Shown: positions 6,498 to 6,977 of the stretch, one piece after another | Numbering within the stretch: position 1 is the stretch's first letter | Layout of the letters: every line of letters starts with the position of its first letter | Source of the DNA: Chitinophaga pinensis | Lineage (GTDB): Bacteria > Bacteroidota > Bacteroidia > Flavobacteriales_D > Crocinitomicaceae | Direction of reading: 5' to 3' | DNA length: 6,977 nucleotides | NCBI GenBank assembly: GCA_945897765.1 | Contig: CAMDGP010000117.1 | Span: forward strand, 1 to 6,977 | Notes under the pieces: model-generated | The model's input: the letters and a program-made list of their open reading frames with translations, nothing else | Databases searched by the model: none | Told to the model about the DNA's origin: nothing | Program-made: the position numbers and the translations under genes

Positions 6498-6845
6498 ATG
6501 AATGCATTAAGAAACAATGTCAAATTAATCGGAAGATTAGGTGCACAACCAGAAATCGTAAACTTTGAGTCTGGAAGATCATTAGCTCGATTCACACTTG
6601 CAACTAACGAGCGTTACAAAGACAAAAACGGGCAATGGAAAGATTTAACCCAATGGCACAACATCAACGCTTGGGGTAAGACGGCTGAGCGAATTCAAAA
6701 AGCACTTTCAAAAGGACAAGAAATCATGTTAGAAGGTCGATTAGTCAATCAATCTTATGAGTCTAAAACGGGCGAAAAAAGATACAGTACTATTGTGGAA
6801 TTGACTGACTTTTTAATGTTAGCTCCAACGAAAGCAGAAAATTAA
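6498..6845 (+). CDS. ssb: Single-stranded DNA-binding protein, short tail-less type
   Basis: This protein binds single-stranded DNA through an OB fold, probably as a tetramer, in replication, repair or recombination. The 115 residues are almost all OB fold (about 6-107). Visible motifs are NNVKLIGRLGAQPEI (6-20), LARFTLATNERY (29-40), TQWHNINAWGKTAERI (51-66), and KGQEIMLEGRLVNQSY (72-87) followed by KRYSTIVEL. Trp53 and Trp59 align with E. coli SSB Trp54 and Phe60, which stack on DNA bases. After residue 108 only APTKAEN remains. The flexible linker and the acidic DDDIPF-like tip that recruits RecO, PriA and other partners in classic SSBs are missing. It is therefore probably a secondary SSB, with a full-length one elsewhere in the genome. 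Start ATG at 6498 has a T/A-rich leader and no Shine-Dalgarno. A paralogue starts 22 bp downstream. Confidence 0.93.
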   Translation: MNALRNNVKLIGRLGAQPEIVNFESGRSLARFTLATNERYKDKNGQWKDLTQWHNINAWGKTAERIQKALSKGQEIMLEGRLVNQSYESKTGEKRYSTIVELTDFLMLAPTKAEN

Positions 6846-6867
6846 TTAATCCTTAAATCCATAAACC

Positions 6868-6977
6868 ATGAATCACGTTAATTTAATAGGAAAAGTAAGC
6901 TCGACACCGAAGTTTACAGAGTTACAAGACGGACGAAAAGTTGCAAAATTTTCAATGTCCACAAAAGAAATCTACCT
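6868..6977 (+). CDS. Second SSB-like protein, 5' part (runs off window)
   Basis: An ATG at 6868, 22 bp after the ssb stop, opens a frame that runs to the right edge (36 full codons). It reads MNHVNLIGKV, then TPKFTELQDGRKVAKFSMST, which follows the start of the upstream SSB strand by strand (VKLIGRL, PEIVNFESGRSLARFTLAT). It is therefore a diverged tandem paralogue with an OB fold, likely in the same operon. Length, DNA-contact residues and presence of an acidic tail cannot be judged because the gene is cut. Confidence 0.85.
   Translation, partial: MNHVNLIGKVSSTPKFTELQDGRKVAKFSMSTKEIY

Overview
The window looks like chromosomal DNA of a Bacteroidota bacterium, most likely Flavobacteriales. 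The DNA is A+T rich. The first gene is a TonB-dependent outer-membrane receptor of the Bacteroidota type. One promoter fits the Bacteroidota -33/-7 pattern (TTG, 18-base spacer, TAACTTTG). Most starts have A/T-rich leaders instead of a Shine-Dalgarno sequence. The assignment rests on these features alone; no database search was possible.

Layout, left to right. The plus strand carries the 3' part of a TonB-dependent receptor gene (open at the left edge), then recO (DNA repair; GTG start with a clear AGGAG), then a small HUH/Y1 transposase of the REP-associated (RAYT) type, then ribE (riboflavin synthase). The transposase sits alone between two housekeeping genes, with no flanking REP array. 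Its coding sequence contains two strong palindromes. The larger has 19-bp perfect arms with no loop and lies in the linker between the HUH motif and the catalytic tyrosine.

After ribE comes a 367-bp stretch without an intact gene. It ends in a start-less reading frame that looks like the decayed 3' end of an outer-membrane beta-barrel gene, followed by a bidirectional hairpin terminator. A long minus-strand gene converges on this terminator. It encodes an ALDH7 (antiquitin-like) aldehyde dehydrogenase, probably the alpha-aminoadipic semialdehyde / piperideine-6-carboxylate dehydrogenase of lysine breakdown. Its start is placed at 6142, not at the longest frame, because a good promoter lies directly upstream.

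A very A+T-rich divergent intergenic region with repeated TTGAAAAAT/CAACTTT blocks separates it from two tandem plus-strand genes for single-stranded-DNA-binding (SSB) proteins. The first is short and lacks the acidic C-terminal tail; the second is cut by the right edge.

The genes do not form one pathway. The window is mostly core genome with one domesticated or resident mobile-type gene and one gene remnant. I see no defence system, CRISPR array, RNA gene or clearly new multi-gene system. The most unusual structures are the palindromes inside the RAYT gene and the paired, tail-less SSB locus.
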